This document shows, piece after piece, positions 54,164 through 62,955 of a DNA stretch of 64,000 nucleotides (positions within the stretch are counted from its first letter, which is position 1; the number at the start of each line of letters is the position of its first letter). Source of the DNA: CABYIR01 sp038103905 (lineage in GTDB: Bacteria; Pseudomonadota; Alphaproteobacteria; Pelagibacterales; AG-422-B15). Where the stretch lies: NCBI GenBank assembly GCA_038103905.1, contig JAYNZW010000003.1:1-64000 (forward strand), read 5' to 3'. Position numbers and translations under genes: made by a program. Below the pieces are notes generated by a model. The model saw only the letters and a program-made list of their open reading frames with translations. It was not told the DNA's origin and searched no databases.

Positions 54164-56525
54164 TACCGCAAAAAAAATTATCGTAGTTGAAAATAATCTT
54201 ATCTTAGAAAGCAGTGGTCATTTTAAATACGAAAATTATATCAATTTCTTATCAGAAATTGGATATGCCCGCGTCAGTACAGTTAACCATCTTGGAGAAT
54301 TTTCAGTAAAGGGAGATATTATTGATATATTTCCATCCGAGTTTAAAGAGCCTGTTCGGTTAAGTATATTTGGCGATACCATTGAGTCCATAAATACATT
54401 TGACCTTAAAACCAAGCTTAATAAAGATACATTAAATAGAGTGGTTGTTAAACCGCATGATGAAATAAATTTTAATAAAAGAAAAAGAGAAATTTCTGCA
54501 AATACTTTTTTAACTGATATCAGTTCATTCGATATTGATGATCTTATTGTTCACGTCGATCATGGTATTGGTCAATTTCAAGGTTTGAAAACACTTAATA
54601 TTCTTGATTCAGACCATGATTGTATTGAAATTAGATATCAGAATAGTGATAAGTTATTTATTCCTGTAGAAAATATAGAACTACTAAGTAAATATGGAGG
54701 TAGTTTAATTATCGAATTAGATCGTTTGGGCGCATCAAGTTGGCAATTAAGAAAAGCAAACGCTAAAAATAAAATCAAAGATATCGCCGGTACCTTAATT
54801 CAAACTGCAGCAGAACGTGAACTACGTTCAGCAAAAAAATTCAAAACACAAGAGCCTTATTATTCTAATTTTGTAAATGAATTTGAACACGATGAGACAG
54901 AAGATCAAAACAGATCTATTTCAGATATTCTTCATGATTTAAATAGAGGGGTACCAATGGATCGTCTTATTTGCGGTGATGTGGGATATGGAAAGACTGA
55001 GGTTGCTGTTAGAGCTGCTTTTAACGTTGCATTAAGTGGATATCAAGTTGCTGTATTGGTACCAACAACTTTATTATGCAGGCAGCATTTTGAAACGTTT
55101 ACAAAAAGATTTGAAAATACACCAATAAAAATTCGTCAAATATCTCGCCTGGTAAAATCAAAAGATGCAAAAAATATCATTGAAGAAGTTAATAATGGTG
55201 AAGTAGATATTATTATCGGAACCCATGCTTTATTGAGTGAAAAAATAAAATTTAACAATTTGGGAATGCTTATTCTTGATGAAGAGCAACATTTTGGTGT
55301 AACTCAAAAAGAAAAAATTAAAAAAATTAAATCAGATATTCATGTTCTTTCGTTAACAGCAACGCCTATACCAAGAACTCTTGAGATGTCCCTGGTTGGA
55401 TTACGAGAATTATCAATCATTTCTACTTCTCCTGTAAACCGCAAAGATATCATTACAGATGTAATGAATTTTGACGCATCGGTCATAAGCAAGGCAATTA
55501 AAAAAGAAATAGAGAGAAGAGGTCAAGTATTCATTGTGTGTCCAAGAATATCAGATATTGCAGAAGTTGAAGATTTTTTAAAGTCATATTGTTCAGGTGT
55601 AAGATATAAAATTGCTAATGGTCAGATGAAAGCTGATGACTTGGAAGATGTAATGATGGAGTTCTATAATAATGAATTTTCAGTTTTATTATCAACTTCA
55701 ATAATAGAATCAGGTCTTGATATCTCAACAGCAAACACAATTATAATTATTAAAGCAGATAAGTTTGGAACATCACAATTACATCAATTAAGAGGAAGAG
55801 TAGGGCGATCTAATAAGGAGGCTTTTTGTTATTATACAGTCCCCGATCTTGATTTAATCACTGATAACGCCTCCAAAAGATTGGATCTATTAAAAAGATT
55901 GAATAGCCTTGGGTCGGGATTTCAACTTGCAAGTCATGATTTAGATTTACGAGGATCAGGAAATATAATTGGTGATGAGCAGTCAGGCCATATAAGAGAA
56001 ATTGGTTTAGAGTTATATCACCGACTTTTAAGAGAAAAAATAAGTGATCTTAAAAACGAAGATTCGTTATCAAATGATTCTGAATGGTCACCTCAAATAA
56101 ATTTAGGACTAACTGTTTTAATTCCTGAAAAATACATGCCAAATTTAAATAGTAGATTACATTATTATAAAAAACTTGCGTACGCATTGGATAAGAGTGA
56201 ACTAAGTTTCATTTCTGATGATATAAAAAATCAATATGGCGAATTACCTGAATCAATAGAACATCTATTAAAAATCACAAATCTTCGTATATCATGTAAG
56301 AGTCTCAATATTGAAAAAATTGAAATGGGTCAAAAGGGCGCTGTTATTAAATTTAGAAAAAACAGATTTGATAAAATACCCGAATTAATATCATTGATTG
56401 CACGCAAAGGAGATAAAATCAAAATGAGACAGGATGAATCTGTTGTTTATAAGTTTTTCTCGAACGATAAGGCAAATAACATTAAAGAAATTACAGATTT
56501 TATTGGTGAATTAGTAGAATTATAG
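54156..56525 (+). CDS. mfd: Shortened transcription-repair coupling factor Mfd (789 residues) keeping D2 but lacking D1a, D1b and D3
   Basis: The ATG at 54156 overlaps the sdhE stop, leaving no room for a longer N-terminus. Typical Mfd is about 1150 residues. Residues about 10-85 align to E. coli D2 (127-205), including K52, R68 and F72 at the positions of UvrA-contact residues R165, R181 and F185 with identical spacing. Residues 127-190 are the RNA-polymerase-interacting domain (VHVDHGIGQFQGL). The translocase has GDVGYGKTE at 274-282, a DEEQHFG box, TATPIPRTL and QLRGRVGRS, then the C-terminal D7. D1a, D1b and the D3 spacer are absent. It should displace stalled RNA polymerase and may still recruit UvrA. 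Confidence 0.92.
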   Translation: MSSTAKKIIVVENNLILESSGHFKYENYINFLSEIGYARVSTVNHLGEFSVKGDIIDIFPSEFKEPVRLSIFGDTIESINTFDLKTKLNKDTLNRVVVKPHDEINFNKRKREISANTFLTDISSFDIDDLIVHVDHGIGQFQGLKTLNILDSDHDCIEIRYQNSDKLFIPVENIELLSKYGGSLIIELDRLGASSWQLRKANAKNKIKDIAGTLIQTAAERELRSAKKFKTQEPYYSNFVNEFEHDETEDQNRSISDILHDLNRGVPMDRLICGDVGYGKTEVAVRAAFNVALSGYQVAVLVPTTLLCRQHFETFTKRFENTPIKIRQISRLVKSKDAKNIIEEVNNGEVDIIIGTHALLSEKIKFNNLGMLILDEEQHFGVTQKEKIKKIKSDIHVLSLTATPIPRTLEMSLVGLRELSIISTSPVNRKDIITDVMNFDASVISKAIKKEIERRGQVFIVCPRISDIAEVEDFLKSYCSGVRYKIANGQMKADDLEDVMMEFYNNEFSVLLSTSIIESGLDISTANTIIIIKADKFGTSQLHQLRGRVGRSNKEAFCYYTVPDLDLITDNASKRLDLLKRLNSLGSGFQLASHDLDLRGSGNIIGDEQSGHIREIGLELYHRLLREKISDLKNEDSLSNDSEWSPQINLGLTVLIPEKYMPNLNSRLHYYKKLAYALDKSELSFISDDIKNQYGELPESIEHLLKITNLRISCKSLNIEKIEMGQKGAVIKFRKNRFDKIPELISLIARKGDKIKMRQDESVVYKFFSNDKANNIKEITDFIGELVEL

Positions 56526-56539
56526 ATTAATATTATTTT

Positions 56540-57670
56540 ATGGGTGCGCTAAGTGGGTATAAAATTATTGAGCTTTCAGGTATAGGTCCTGGGCCTTTAT
56601 GTGGAATGCTGTTGGCTGATCTAGGAGCTGAAGTTATCCGCATTGATCGAATGAAAACTACTTTGCCACCAACACCTCAAAAATTTGATATTACAGGTCG
56701 AAATAAAAAATCAATTTGTCTTAATCTTAAAGAAGATCAGTCAAAAGAAATTTTTTTTAAATTAATTAAGGATGCCGACGCATTAATTGAAGGGTATAGG
56801 CCTGGTGTGATGGAAAAATTAGGTTTAGGACCTGATCAATGCTTAAAAGTAAATGAGAAACTTGTATATGGCAGAATTACAGGTTGGGGACAAGATGGAC
56901 CTTTAGCTAAAAATGCTGGTCATGATATTAATTACATAGCATTAGCTGGCGCACTCTATTCAATGAATGGTGATAAGCCTACGATACCCCTTAATTTAAT
57001 CGGAGATTATGCTGGTGGCTCTATGTTTTTGGCATTTGGTGTCTGTTCTGCGATGCTCTCTGTTAATAAAACAGGAAAAGGTCAGGTCGTTGATGCCGCA
57101 ATGATCGACGGTGTTTCATCTTTAATGTCTATGTTTTACTCTCTGAGCCAAAGTAATATTTGGAATGTGGCCGCTAGAGGATCAAATATATTTGACGGTG
57201 GAGCACATTTCTATCAGACCTACAAAACTAAAGATGATAAATTTATTTCATTTGGAGCACTTGAACCTCAATTTTATTCAATTTTAGTTGATAAATTAGA
57301 TTTAGATGAAAAATTTACTAATCAAATGGATATAAGTAATTGGAATAACTTTAAAGATGAAATTCAAAAAAAGATTATTCAAAAAACGAGAGATGAATGG
57401 GATGAAATATTTCTAAATACAGATGTTTGTTATTCTCCTGTATTGTCTATTGATGAAACGCATGAGAATGATCATATGAAGAAAAGAAATAATTTCTTAA
57501 CTATTAATGATGTGATTCAACCAGCTCCCGCACCTAGATTTTCAAACACAAAATCGTCTGAGCCAAAACAAGCTCCTACAATTGGGGAAGATAATAATGA
57601 GATTTTATTAAATTTGGGCTATAAAGATGATGATATTTCCAAATTAAAAAAAGATAATATAATAAATTAA
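56540..57670 (+). CDS. CaiB/BaiF family (class III) CoA-transferase, alpha-methylacyl-CoA racemase-like
   Basis: A 376-residue class III CoA-transferase fold protein. LSGYKIIELSGIGPGPLCGM and LADLGAEVIRIDR form the start; NKKSICLNLK and the AGHDINYIALAGALYSM segment follow, with His-Asp as in alpha-methylacyl-CoA racemases, where an Asp and a His exchange the alpha proton. It may epimerise branched acyl-CoA for beta-oxidation, in keeping with the terpene-like cluster at 4.6-14.7 kb. It starts 15 bp after mfd. Confidence 0.88.
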   Translation: MGALSGYKIIELSGIGPGPLCGMLLADLGAEVIRIDRMKTTLPPTPQKFDITGRNKKSICLNLKEDQSKEIFFKLIKDADALIEGYRPGVMEKLGLGPDQCLKVNEKLVYGRITGWGQDGPLAKNAGHDINYIALAGALYSMNGDKPTIPLNLIGDYAGGSMFLAFGVCSAMLSVNKTGKGQVVDAAMIDGVSSLMSMFYSLSQSNIWNVAARGSNIFDGGAHFYQTYKTKDDKFISFGALEPQFYSILVDKLDLDEKFTNQMDISNWNNFKDEIQKKIIQKTRDEWDEIFLNTDVCYSPVLSIDETHENDHMKKRNNFLTINDVIQPAPAPRFSNTKSSEPKQAPTIGEDNNEILLNLGYKDDDISKLKKDNIIN

Positions 57671-57671
57671 T

Positions 57672-58157
57672 ATGCCAAGTTTTGATGTTGTTAGTAAATT
57701 AGATATGCAAGAAATAGATAATTCTATTTCAAACTCAATGAAAGAGATCACTCAACGTTATGACTTTAAAGGTTCTAATTCAAAAATTGAAAGAAGTGAT
57801 AAAATCATAACTCTAACTACTGAAGATGAATTAAAAGCAAAACAAGCATTAGATATTTTAAACAGTCATATTATCAAACGTAATGTTGATCCTCGTTCAA
57901 TAAAACTTAAAAACTCTGAATCTGCATCTGGCAATACTATTAGACAAACGTATGATTTAATTGAAGGAGTAGATCAAGATATATCTAAAAAAATTATATC
58001 AACAATTAAATCATCCAAAATGAAAATTCAGGTAAAGATTCAAGGTAATGAACTAAGAGTATCGGGTGCAAAACGTGATAATTTACAAGAGGCAATTCAA
58101 ATTATAAAAGATCTAAATCTTCCAATACCATTACAGTATATCAATTTTAGAGACTAA
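57672..58157 (+). CDS. YajQ family nucleotide-binding protein
   Basis: A 161-residue protein with the YajQ two-domain pattern: MPSFDVVSKLDMQEIDNSI, QRYDFKGSNSKIE and the C-terminal VSGAKRDNLQEAI. Members bind nucleic acids, tRNA or cyclic di-GMP. Length is exactly that of the family. One base separates it from the CoA-transferase stop, and a small membrane gene starts in its stop codon. Confidence 0.94.
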   Translation: MPSFDVVSKLDMQEIDNSISNSMKEITQRYDFKGSNSKIERSDKIITLTTEDELKAKQALDILNSHIIKRNVDPRSIKLKNSESASGNTIRQTYDLIEGVDQDISKKIISTIKSSKMKIQVKIQGNELRVSGAKRDNLQEAIQIIKDLNLPIPLQYINFRD

Positions 58158-58270
58158 TGAATCCCATTAGTTTTAAGCAATTATTATCAATTTTTTATCG
58201 TATTTTAACATTTCCAGTCCTAGCAATTATAATAATTCTTGGCATGATTTTTATACTTGCATTTCTTTAA
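58157..58270 (+). CDS. Possible 37-residue membrane peptide coupled to yajQ
   Basis: ATG 58157 overlaps the yajQ TAA (TAATG) and reads to TAA 58268-58270. The 37 residues have a short polar start and a single helix, VLAIIIILGMIFILAFL. The coupled start supports translation. No family is recognised. Confidence 0.5.
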   Translation: MNPISFKQLLSIFYRILTFPVLAIIIILGMIFILAFL

Positions 58271-58312
58271 AACTTGTAAAAAAATAAAACCTATAAAAAC
58301 GGATTATTTATT

Positions 58313-58948
58313 ATGTTAAAAAAATTTTTTATTTATATTTTATTTTCAATTTCATTTTTATTTTTTTCTATTCTGGGTTCTTTATCGCAAGAAGTGAGTG
58401 GATCAATAAAAAATCTTTATATGATTGCTGAGTTGCCAATCCCTAATTCTGACAGACCATACGAAATTAAAGCTTTTGAAAAAATAAATGATGATGGTTC
58501 ATTTGAAGATATGGAATACAGTCCATCAACTACATTTGAAGGAAATTATACAATCCAAATATCTTCAGGTTCTGGCGGTTTCCAAAATATATCGGCAACA
58601 GTTTTAGTTTCTGGTGTTGAATTAGATTTTACAAAAGATTTTAGTGTATGCAATAATGACATAAATCAAGAAAATATGATCTATAAGGATTATGAAAACT
58701 CTTCATATGGTTACAGCGAAGAGTGTGTATGGAAATTTGACGACTATAGTAGATTCCAAATCTACTATGCTGAATGTGACGATATTTGTGTAAATTATTT
58801 TTATAATTTTGATCTTTCAAGATTCAATTCAACGAATGATGAGTATTTAATGGAATATGCTTACAAATTTCTAGAAAATGTTGGAACAGCATTTATTGGT
58901 GGGCCTTTTTATTCAATGGATTTTGAAAAGGATTATATTAATTTTTAA
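58313..58948 (+). CDS. Secreted protein of unknown family, 211 residues
   Basis: A signal peptide (residues 1-28, ending GSLSQ) is followed by a mature part rich in Asp, Glu, Tyr and Phe. Cysteines are placed in SVCNNDIN, SEECVWKF and YAECDDICVNYF, suggesting disulphides. No membrane segment or recognised motif follows. It is periplasmic or secreted by inference. The family is not one I know. Confidence 0.7.
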   Translation: MLKKFFIYILFSISFLFFSILGSLSQEVSGSIKNLYMIAELPIPNSDRPYEIKAFEKINDDGSFEDMEYSPSTTFEGNYTIQISSGSGGFQNISATVLVSGVELDFTKDFSVCNNDINQENMIYKDYENSSYGYSEECVWKFDDYSRFQIYYAECDDICVNYFYNFDLSRFNSTNDEYLMEYAYKFLENVGTAFIGGPFYSMDFEKDYINF

Positions 58949-59800
58949 TTATTTATTGATAATCTTCATTTGTTTGGCAATCATTTTATCAGCCATACGC
59001 TTTGGAAAAAGTTGCAAAAGAATATTCTGCATTCTTGTAGGATCAATTCTGTAACGTGTCTTATTTTTTGAATTTTCAATAACCGATAATGCTCGTTCAG
59101 CAATTACGCTTGCTTCTACACCAGCTTGTTCCATTTTTTCTGTCATTTTCATTGCTCTAGATACCGATTCACGAAAATCAGAATTGTCATATCTTTTAAT
59201 CTCATCTTTTTGATTAATTTTACTCCAAATCGGTGTCTTAACCGGTCCTGGCGCAATTACTACAACATCTATTCCATACATTAGTAATTCTCGTCTAATA
59301 CCCTCAGAGAAACCCTCTAAACCAAATTTACTCATGTTATATGCAGACATAAAAGGCATTCCAATCTCACCTGAAATAGAACTAATATTTATTATTTTAC
59401 CTGGGTCACCCTTGCGATTTTTATCTGCTCCAAGTAAATCTAAATAAGCCTGACAGCAATGAAACACTCCCAATACATTAACATCAAATTGATACTTAAA
59501 CTGCTCAGCGGAGAGACTTTGAATTGTTCCAATCACACCGAGACCTGCATTATTAATAAGGCCAGATAATTTTTGATCACCAATTTGATCTTCTACAATT
59601 TTAACTGAATTTTTTACTGCAGCTTCATCTGTAACATCAAACATAAGAGGAACAAAATTACTACCAAGTTCATTAGAAACTTTATCTGCATCAGCTTCAT
59701 TTCGAACAGAGCCAAATACTCGGTATCCATTTTCTATGAATAATTTGGAAGAAGCATAACCTATTCCAGTGGATGTTCCTGTAATAACGATTGATTTCAT
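58949..59800 (-). CDS. Short-chain dehydrogenase/reductase, classical
   Basis: A 283-residue SDR. The N-terminal TGTSTGIGYASS binds NAD(P), DVTDEAA follows, NNAGLGV is near 86, and NISSISGEIGMPFMSAYNMSK carries Ser, Tyr and Lys in the usual order. The C-terminus extends past PGPVKTPIWSKI with a charged region ending KMIAKQMKI, a form common in membrane-associated retinol/sterol dehydrogenase-like SDRs. It is divergent from the GMC oxidoreductase with 89 bp between starts. Confidence 0.9.
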   Translation of the reverse strand: MKSIVITGTSTGIGYASSKLFIENGYRVFGSVRNEADADKVSNELGSNFVPLMFDVTDEAAVKNSVKIVEDQIGDQKLSGLINNAGLGVIGTIQSLSAEQFKYQFDVNVLGVFHCCQAYLDLLGADKNRKGDPGKIINISSISGEIGMPFMSAYNMSKFGLEGFSEGIRRELLMYGIDVVVIAPGPVKTPIWSKINQKDEIKRYDNSDFRESVSRAMKMTEKMEQAGVEASVIAERALSVIENSKNKTRYRIDPTRMQNILLQLFPKRMADKMIAKQMKIINK

Positions 59801-59889
59801 ATTAATACCTTGAAAATTTATATTTTAATTATAACTTATTTTTTCTTAATTTGAAGATTAGTTTACTTTAAAAGTATCAAAAAAGTATT

Positions 59890-61563
59890 ATGAAAAAAAT
59901 TAATATTGAATATGACTATATTATTGTTGGCGCTGGATCGGCTGGATGTGTATTAGCAAATAGATTATCAAAAAATCCAAAAAACCAAGTTCTTTTACTT
60001 GAAGCGGGCAGTGAAGATAAATCTATATTTTTAAAAATGCCGGCAGCTGTTTTATCCAACCTTAAAAGTAATAAATATAATTGGGCGTTTAAAGGTGAAC
60101 CGGAGCCTGAGCTTAATGGTCGGCAGCTTCAACATGATCGAGGTAAAGCTATTGGTGGTTCATCCACAATAAATGGAATGGTATTTATTAGGGGAAATTC
60201 GTTAGATTATGAAGGCTGGAGACAAATGGGCTGCGAAGGTTGGGGATATGCTGATGTCTTGCCTTATTTTAAAAAAATGGAAACCTATAGTGGCGGAGAA
60301 GATGATTTTAGAGGTGGGTCCGGCCCATTAAAGGTACACAGAAGTACTCCTGATGATCATCCTCTATCTCAGGCTTTTATTGAAGCAGGAAAAGAAGCGG
60401 GATATCAAGAAACAAACGATATAAGTGGGTTTTGCCAAGAAGGTTTTGGTATTTTTGACAGAACTGTATTTAAGGGGGAGCGTTGGAGTGCATCACGAGG
60501 ATATCTTGACCCTGTTCGTAATAGAAAAAATTTAACTATTATAACTAATGCTCTTGTTTGCAAATTAATTTTTGATGATAATACGGCAAAGGGTGTTTGT
60601 TATAAAAATAAAAGAAATAAAATAATTAATGTAAGCGCTAAGAAAGACGTAATACTTTCCGCTGGCGCCGTTGGGTCACCTCATATACTTATGCTCTCCG
60701 GAATTGGACCAAAAGATCATATAGAATCATTTGGAATTAAACTTAAGGCTGATTTGCCTGGTGTTGGTCAAAATCTTCAAGACCACCCTGATTTTATGCT
60801 CAAATATAAATGTCTAAAGCCAGTTACACTTGGTCCAAAAACAAAAACTCTTAATAGTATTGGCGCTGGCATTCAATGGATATTAACTAAAGAGGGCATA
60901 TGTGCATCTAATCATTTTGATTCAGTCGCATGTATCAGATCAGGTCCAGGTGTTGAGTATCCTGACCTTCAATTATGTATATCACCAATTGCTATGAGTG
61001 AGAACACATGGCAACCAATGAAAGAACATGCGTTTCAAGTTCATGTAGGTCTAATGCGCACTCATAGTCGTGGTAAAATTGAATTACGTTCTAGCAATCC
61101 TACAGACTCACCCCGTATTTTAGTCAATTATCTTAAAGACAAACGAGATAGAGAACTACTTCGCAAAGGTATTCATTTGGTACGCGAATTACTTAATCAA
61201 CCTTCTTTCTCTGACCTAAAAGGTGAAGAAATTTTTCCTGGTAGTAATTACACATCGGACCTTGATCTTGATGCAAAATTGAATTCTCACATCTCTAGTC
61301 AATGGCATTTATGTTGTACAGCGCGTATGGGCCTAAAAACAGACAAGCACGCAGTCGTTGATAATTCTGGTAAAGTACACGGTTTTTCTAGTTTACGAGT
61401 TGTTGATGCCTCTATTATGCCGTTTTCCACAAACGGCAATACTAACGCACCTACAATAATGATTGCTGAAAAAATAAGTGATCAAATTTTAGATGCTAAA
61501 CCTTTATCAAGATTAGATTTGAATACTTGGCAAAGTCCAAATTATCTGACTTCCCAGCGTTAG
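59890..61563 (+). CDS. GMC-family FAD alcohol/choline dehydrogenase
   Basis: A 557-residue GMC oxidoreductase. The dinucleotide motif is VGAGSAGCVLANRLS, GMC signature 1 is DRGKAIGGSSTINGMVFIRG, and signature 2 is GAVGSPHILMLSGIG. The catalytic region QWHLCCTARMG contains the conserved His, and FSTNGNTNAPTIMIAEK closes the fold with Asn in place of the second His. Such enzymes oxidise primary alcohols, choline or polyethylene glycols. Substrate cannot be named; no betB is nearby. Confidence 0.9.
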   Translation: MKKINIEYDYIIVGAGSAGCVLANRLSKNPKNQVLLLEAGSEDKSIFLKMPAAVLSNLKSNKYNWAFKGEPEPELNGRQLQHDRGKAIGGSSTINGMVFIRGNSLDYEGWRQMGCEGWGYADVLPYFKKMETYSGGEDDFRGGSGPLKVHRSTPDDHPLSQAFIEAGKEAGYQETNDISGFCQEGFGIFDRTVFKGERWSASRGYLDPVRNRKNLTIITNALVCKLIFDDNTAKGVCYKNKRNKIINVSAKKDVILSAGAVGSPHILMLSGIGPKDHIESFGIKLKADLPGVGQNLQDHPDFMLKYKCLKPVTLGPKTKTLNSIGAGIQWILTKEGICASNHFDSVACIRSGPGVEYPDLQLCISPIAMSENTWQPMKEHAFQVHVGLMRTHSRGKIELRSSNPTDSPRILVNYLKDKRDRELLRKGIHLVRELLNQPSFSDLKGEEIFPGSNYTSDLDLDAKLNSHISSQWHLCCTARMGLKTDKHAVVDNSGKVHGFSSLRVVDASIMPFSTNGNTNAPTIMIAEKISDQILDAKPLSRLDLNTWQSPNYLTSQR

Positions 61564-61599
61564 AGCAATATAATCAACATTATAATTAGAGGTTAAACA

Positions 61600-61689
61600 T
61601 GGCGGAGAGGGTGGGATTCGAACCCACGAACGAGTCACCCCGTTGCTGGTTTTCAAGACCAGTGCTTTCGACCACTCAGCCACCTCTCC
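61600..61689 (-). tRNA. tRNA-Ser (anticodon UGA)
   Basis: The minus strand folds into a class II tRNA of 90 bases including an encoded CCA end. The acceptor arms are GGAGAGG and CCTCTCC, the D arm is GGCTGAGTGG, and the anticodon arm is CTGGT-CTTGAAA-ACCAG with anticodon TGA. A long variable arm (CAACGGGGTGACTCGTT) and GGTTCGAATCC follow. It reads UCA and UCG/UCU by wobble. Confidence 0.96.
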
Positions 61690-61750
61690 TTGATATTCAC
61701 AGGATATTTTACGTAATGTATTTAAAAATAATTTAAAAACAATAATTATG

Positions 61751-62154
61751 TTAGCTTAATTTTGATAGTGTAAAAACAGTAAGTGCACTTACTGAAGCGG
61801 ATAGAACTACCCCCCATGCTACATCACTTATTACAATGTTCCAGTTGAATATATTCATTACAGCGTGCACAGTTAAAGCATATGTCGCGTATGTACATAG
61901 CCCATATAATGCTCCATTTAGAAGAGCTTCATTAATGCTGTAAGATTTATTTGGTAAGATTGCGAAGTACAATAATCCACCCAAAAAGATTAGGTAGAAA
62001 AGTATTGCTGAAATTGGTTTAAATGACCCAACTTCAATAAAACTTGGAAGATTTGATTTATAAATTNNNNNNNNNNTTTAACAATAAACAAATTGATTGC
62101 GGTTAAATCAATAACAAGGAAATATAGTGTTGCAATTAAGAATGCTTTAATCAT
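61751..62154 (-). CDS. DUF2177 membrane protein, crossed by an assembly gap
   Basis: The ATG at 62154 starts MIKAFLIATLYFLVIDLTAI, the typical first helix of DUF2177. After ten N, the frame continues IYKSNLPSF, then ILFYLIFLGGLLYFAILP and GALYGLCTYATYALTVHAV, ending in VAWGVVLSASVSALTVF. If the flanks share one A, the frame is restored and the protein has 130 residues, normal for the family. Function is unknown. Confidence 0.85.
62067..62076. other. Assembly gap (10 N) inside the DUF2177 gene
   Basis: Flanks end ...GTTAAA and begin AATTTAT on the minus strand. Merging one shared A gives VKIYKSN in frame. The gap is probably of near-zero real length. Confidence 0.75.
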
Positions 62155-62174
62155 TATGTTCAGTATATATAACC

Positions 62175-62645
62175 ATGAAATTTATTAAAGGCCTAATAGC
62201 AACTGAACCATTAATAGCATCATTAGGTGCTTTCTTATGTATCTCAATAATAGCGTTTATTCATTCTTTTGATGCTTTTAATGTTTGGTTGATACCACCA
62301 TTTGGAGCAACTATGGTTTTAGTAATGGCTGTACATGAGAGTCCATTAGCTCAACCAAAAAATATTTTTTTTGGACATATTCTTTCAGCAGCATCAGGGG
62401 TGCTTATTTATTCTATTTTAGGAATGAGTTTTCTTACAATAGGGTTAGCGGTTGCTGTCTCAGTATGGGCAATGATGGTTACAAAAACAATTCATCCACC
62501 AGCTGGTGCTAATCCGATTATAGTTATTATGGGCGGAAAGGGCATAAGTTTTATTTTGCTACCGGTTGCAACTGGCGCAATAATAATTATCTTGTTTGCA
62601 ATTATTTTTAACAAGTTGTTAAAGAGAAATTATCCTAACAATTAG
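62175..62645 (+). CDS. HPP family membrane protein
   Basis: A 156-residue protein with about four helices. The HPP motif lies in KTIHPPAGANPIIVIMGG. GATMVLVMA near residue 45 matches the family's second conserved loop. HPP proteins include plant plastid nitrite transporters, but the bacterial substrate is unknown. It starts 20 bp from the divergent DUF2177 gene. Confidence 0.85.
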   Translation: MKFIKGLIATEPLIASLGAFLCISIIAFIHSFDAFNVWLIPPFGATMVLVMAVHESPLAQPKNIFFGHILSAASGVLIYSILGMSFLTIGLAVAVSVWAMMVTKTIHPPAGANPIIVIMGGKGISFILLPVATGAIIIILFAIIFNKLLKRNYPNN

Positions 62646-62646
62646 C

Positions 62647-62880
62647 TTATTTTTTTTCTTGTCTTGACTCAACTTCACTAAAATATTGCATAATAAATGA
62701 CTCTTTAATAGGATGAGGGGGAAGCTTATCAAATTTTAGCTCTTCAATATTTTTTAGAGTATTAGTAGAAATCTTAGTTTTTTTTGCAATAGTTTTTAAT
62801 TCTAATGAAATAGATTTTCTAATTTTTGAGATTTTTTCAATTTTAGATATTAAATCAGAATTATCATTTGAAGAGCCCAT
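62647..62880 (-). CDS. Solo RodZ-type helix-turn-helix protein (HTH_25-like), 77 residues
   Basis: The sequence ISLELKTIAKKTKISTNTLK, then NIEELKFDKLPPHPIKESF, matches the N-terminal HTH of RodZ, which links MreB to the cell wall machinery. Unlike RodZ it has no membrane segment or periplasmic domain and ends soon after the HTH, in a charged tail. It may regulate transcription or bind MreB. The start is the ATG at 62880. Confidence 0.7.
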   Translation of the reverse strand: MGSSNDNSDLISKIEKISKIRKSISLELKTIAKKTKISTNTLKNIEELKFDKLPPHPIKESFIMQYFSEVESRQEKK

Positions 62881-62955
62881 AATTTATATAATCATTATTT
62901 TTATATGAATGTAAAGATTTAAGAATGTAGTTTTAAATTATTATTGTTAGCAACT

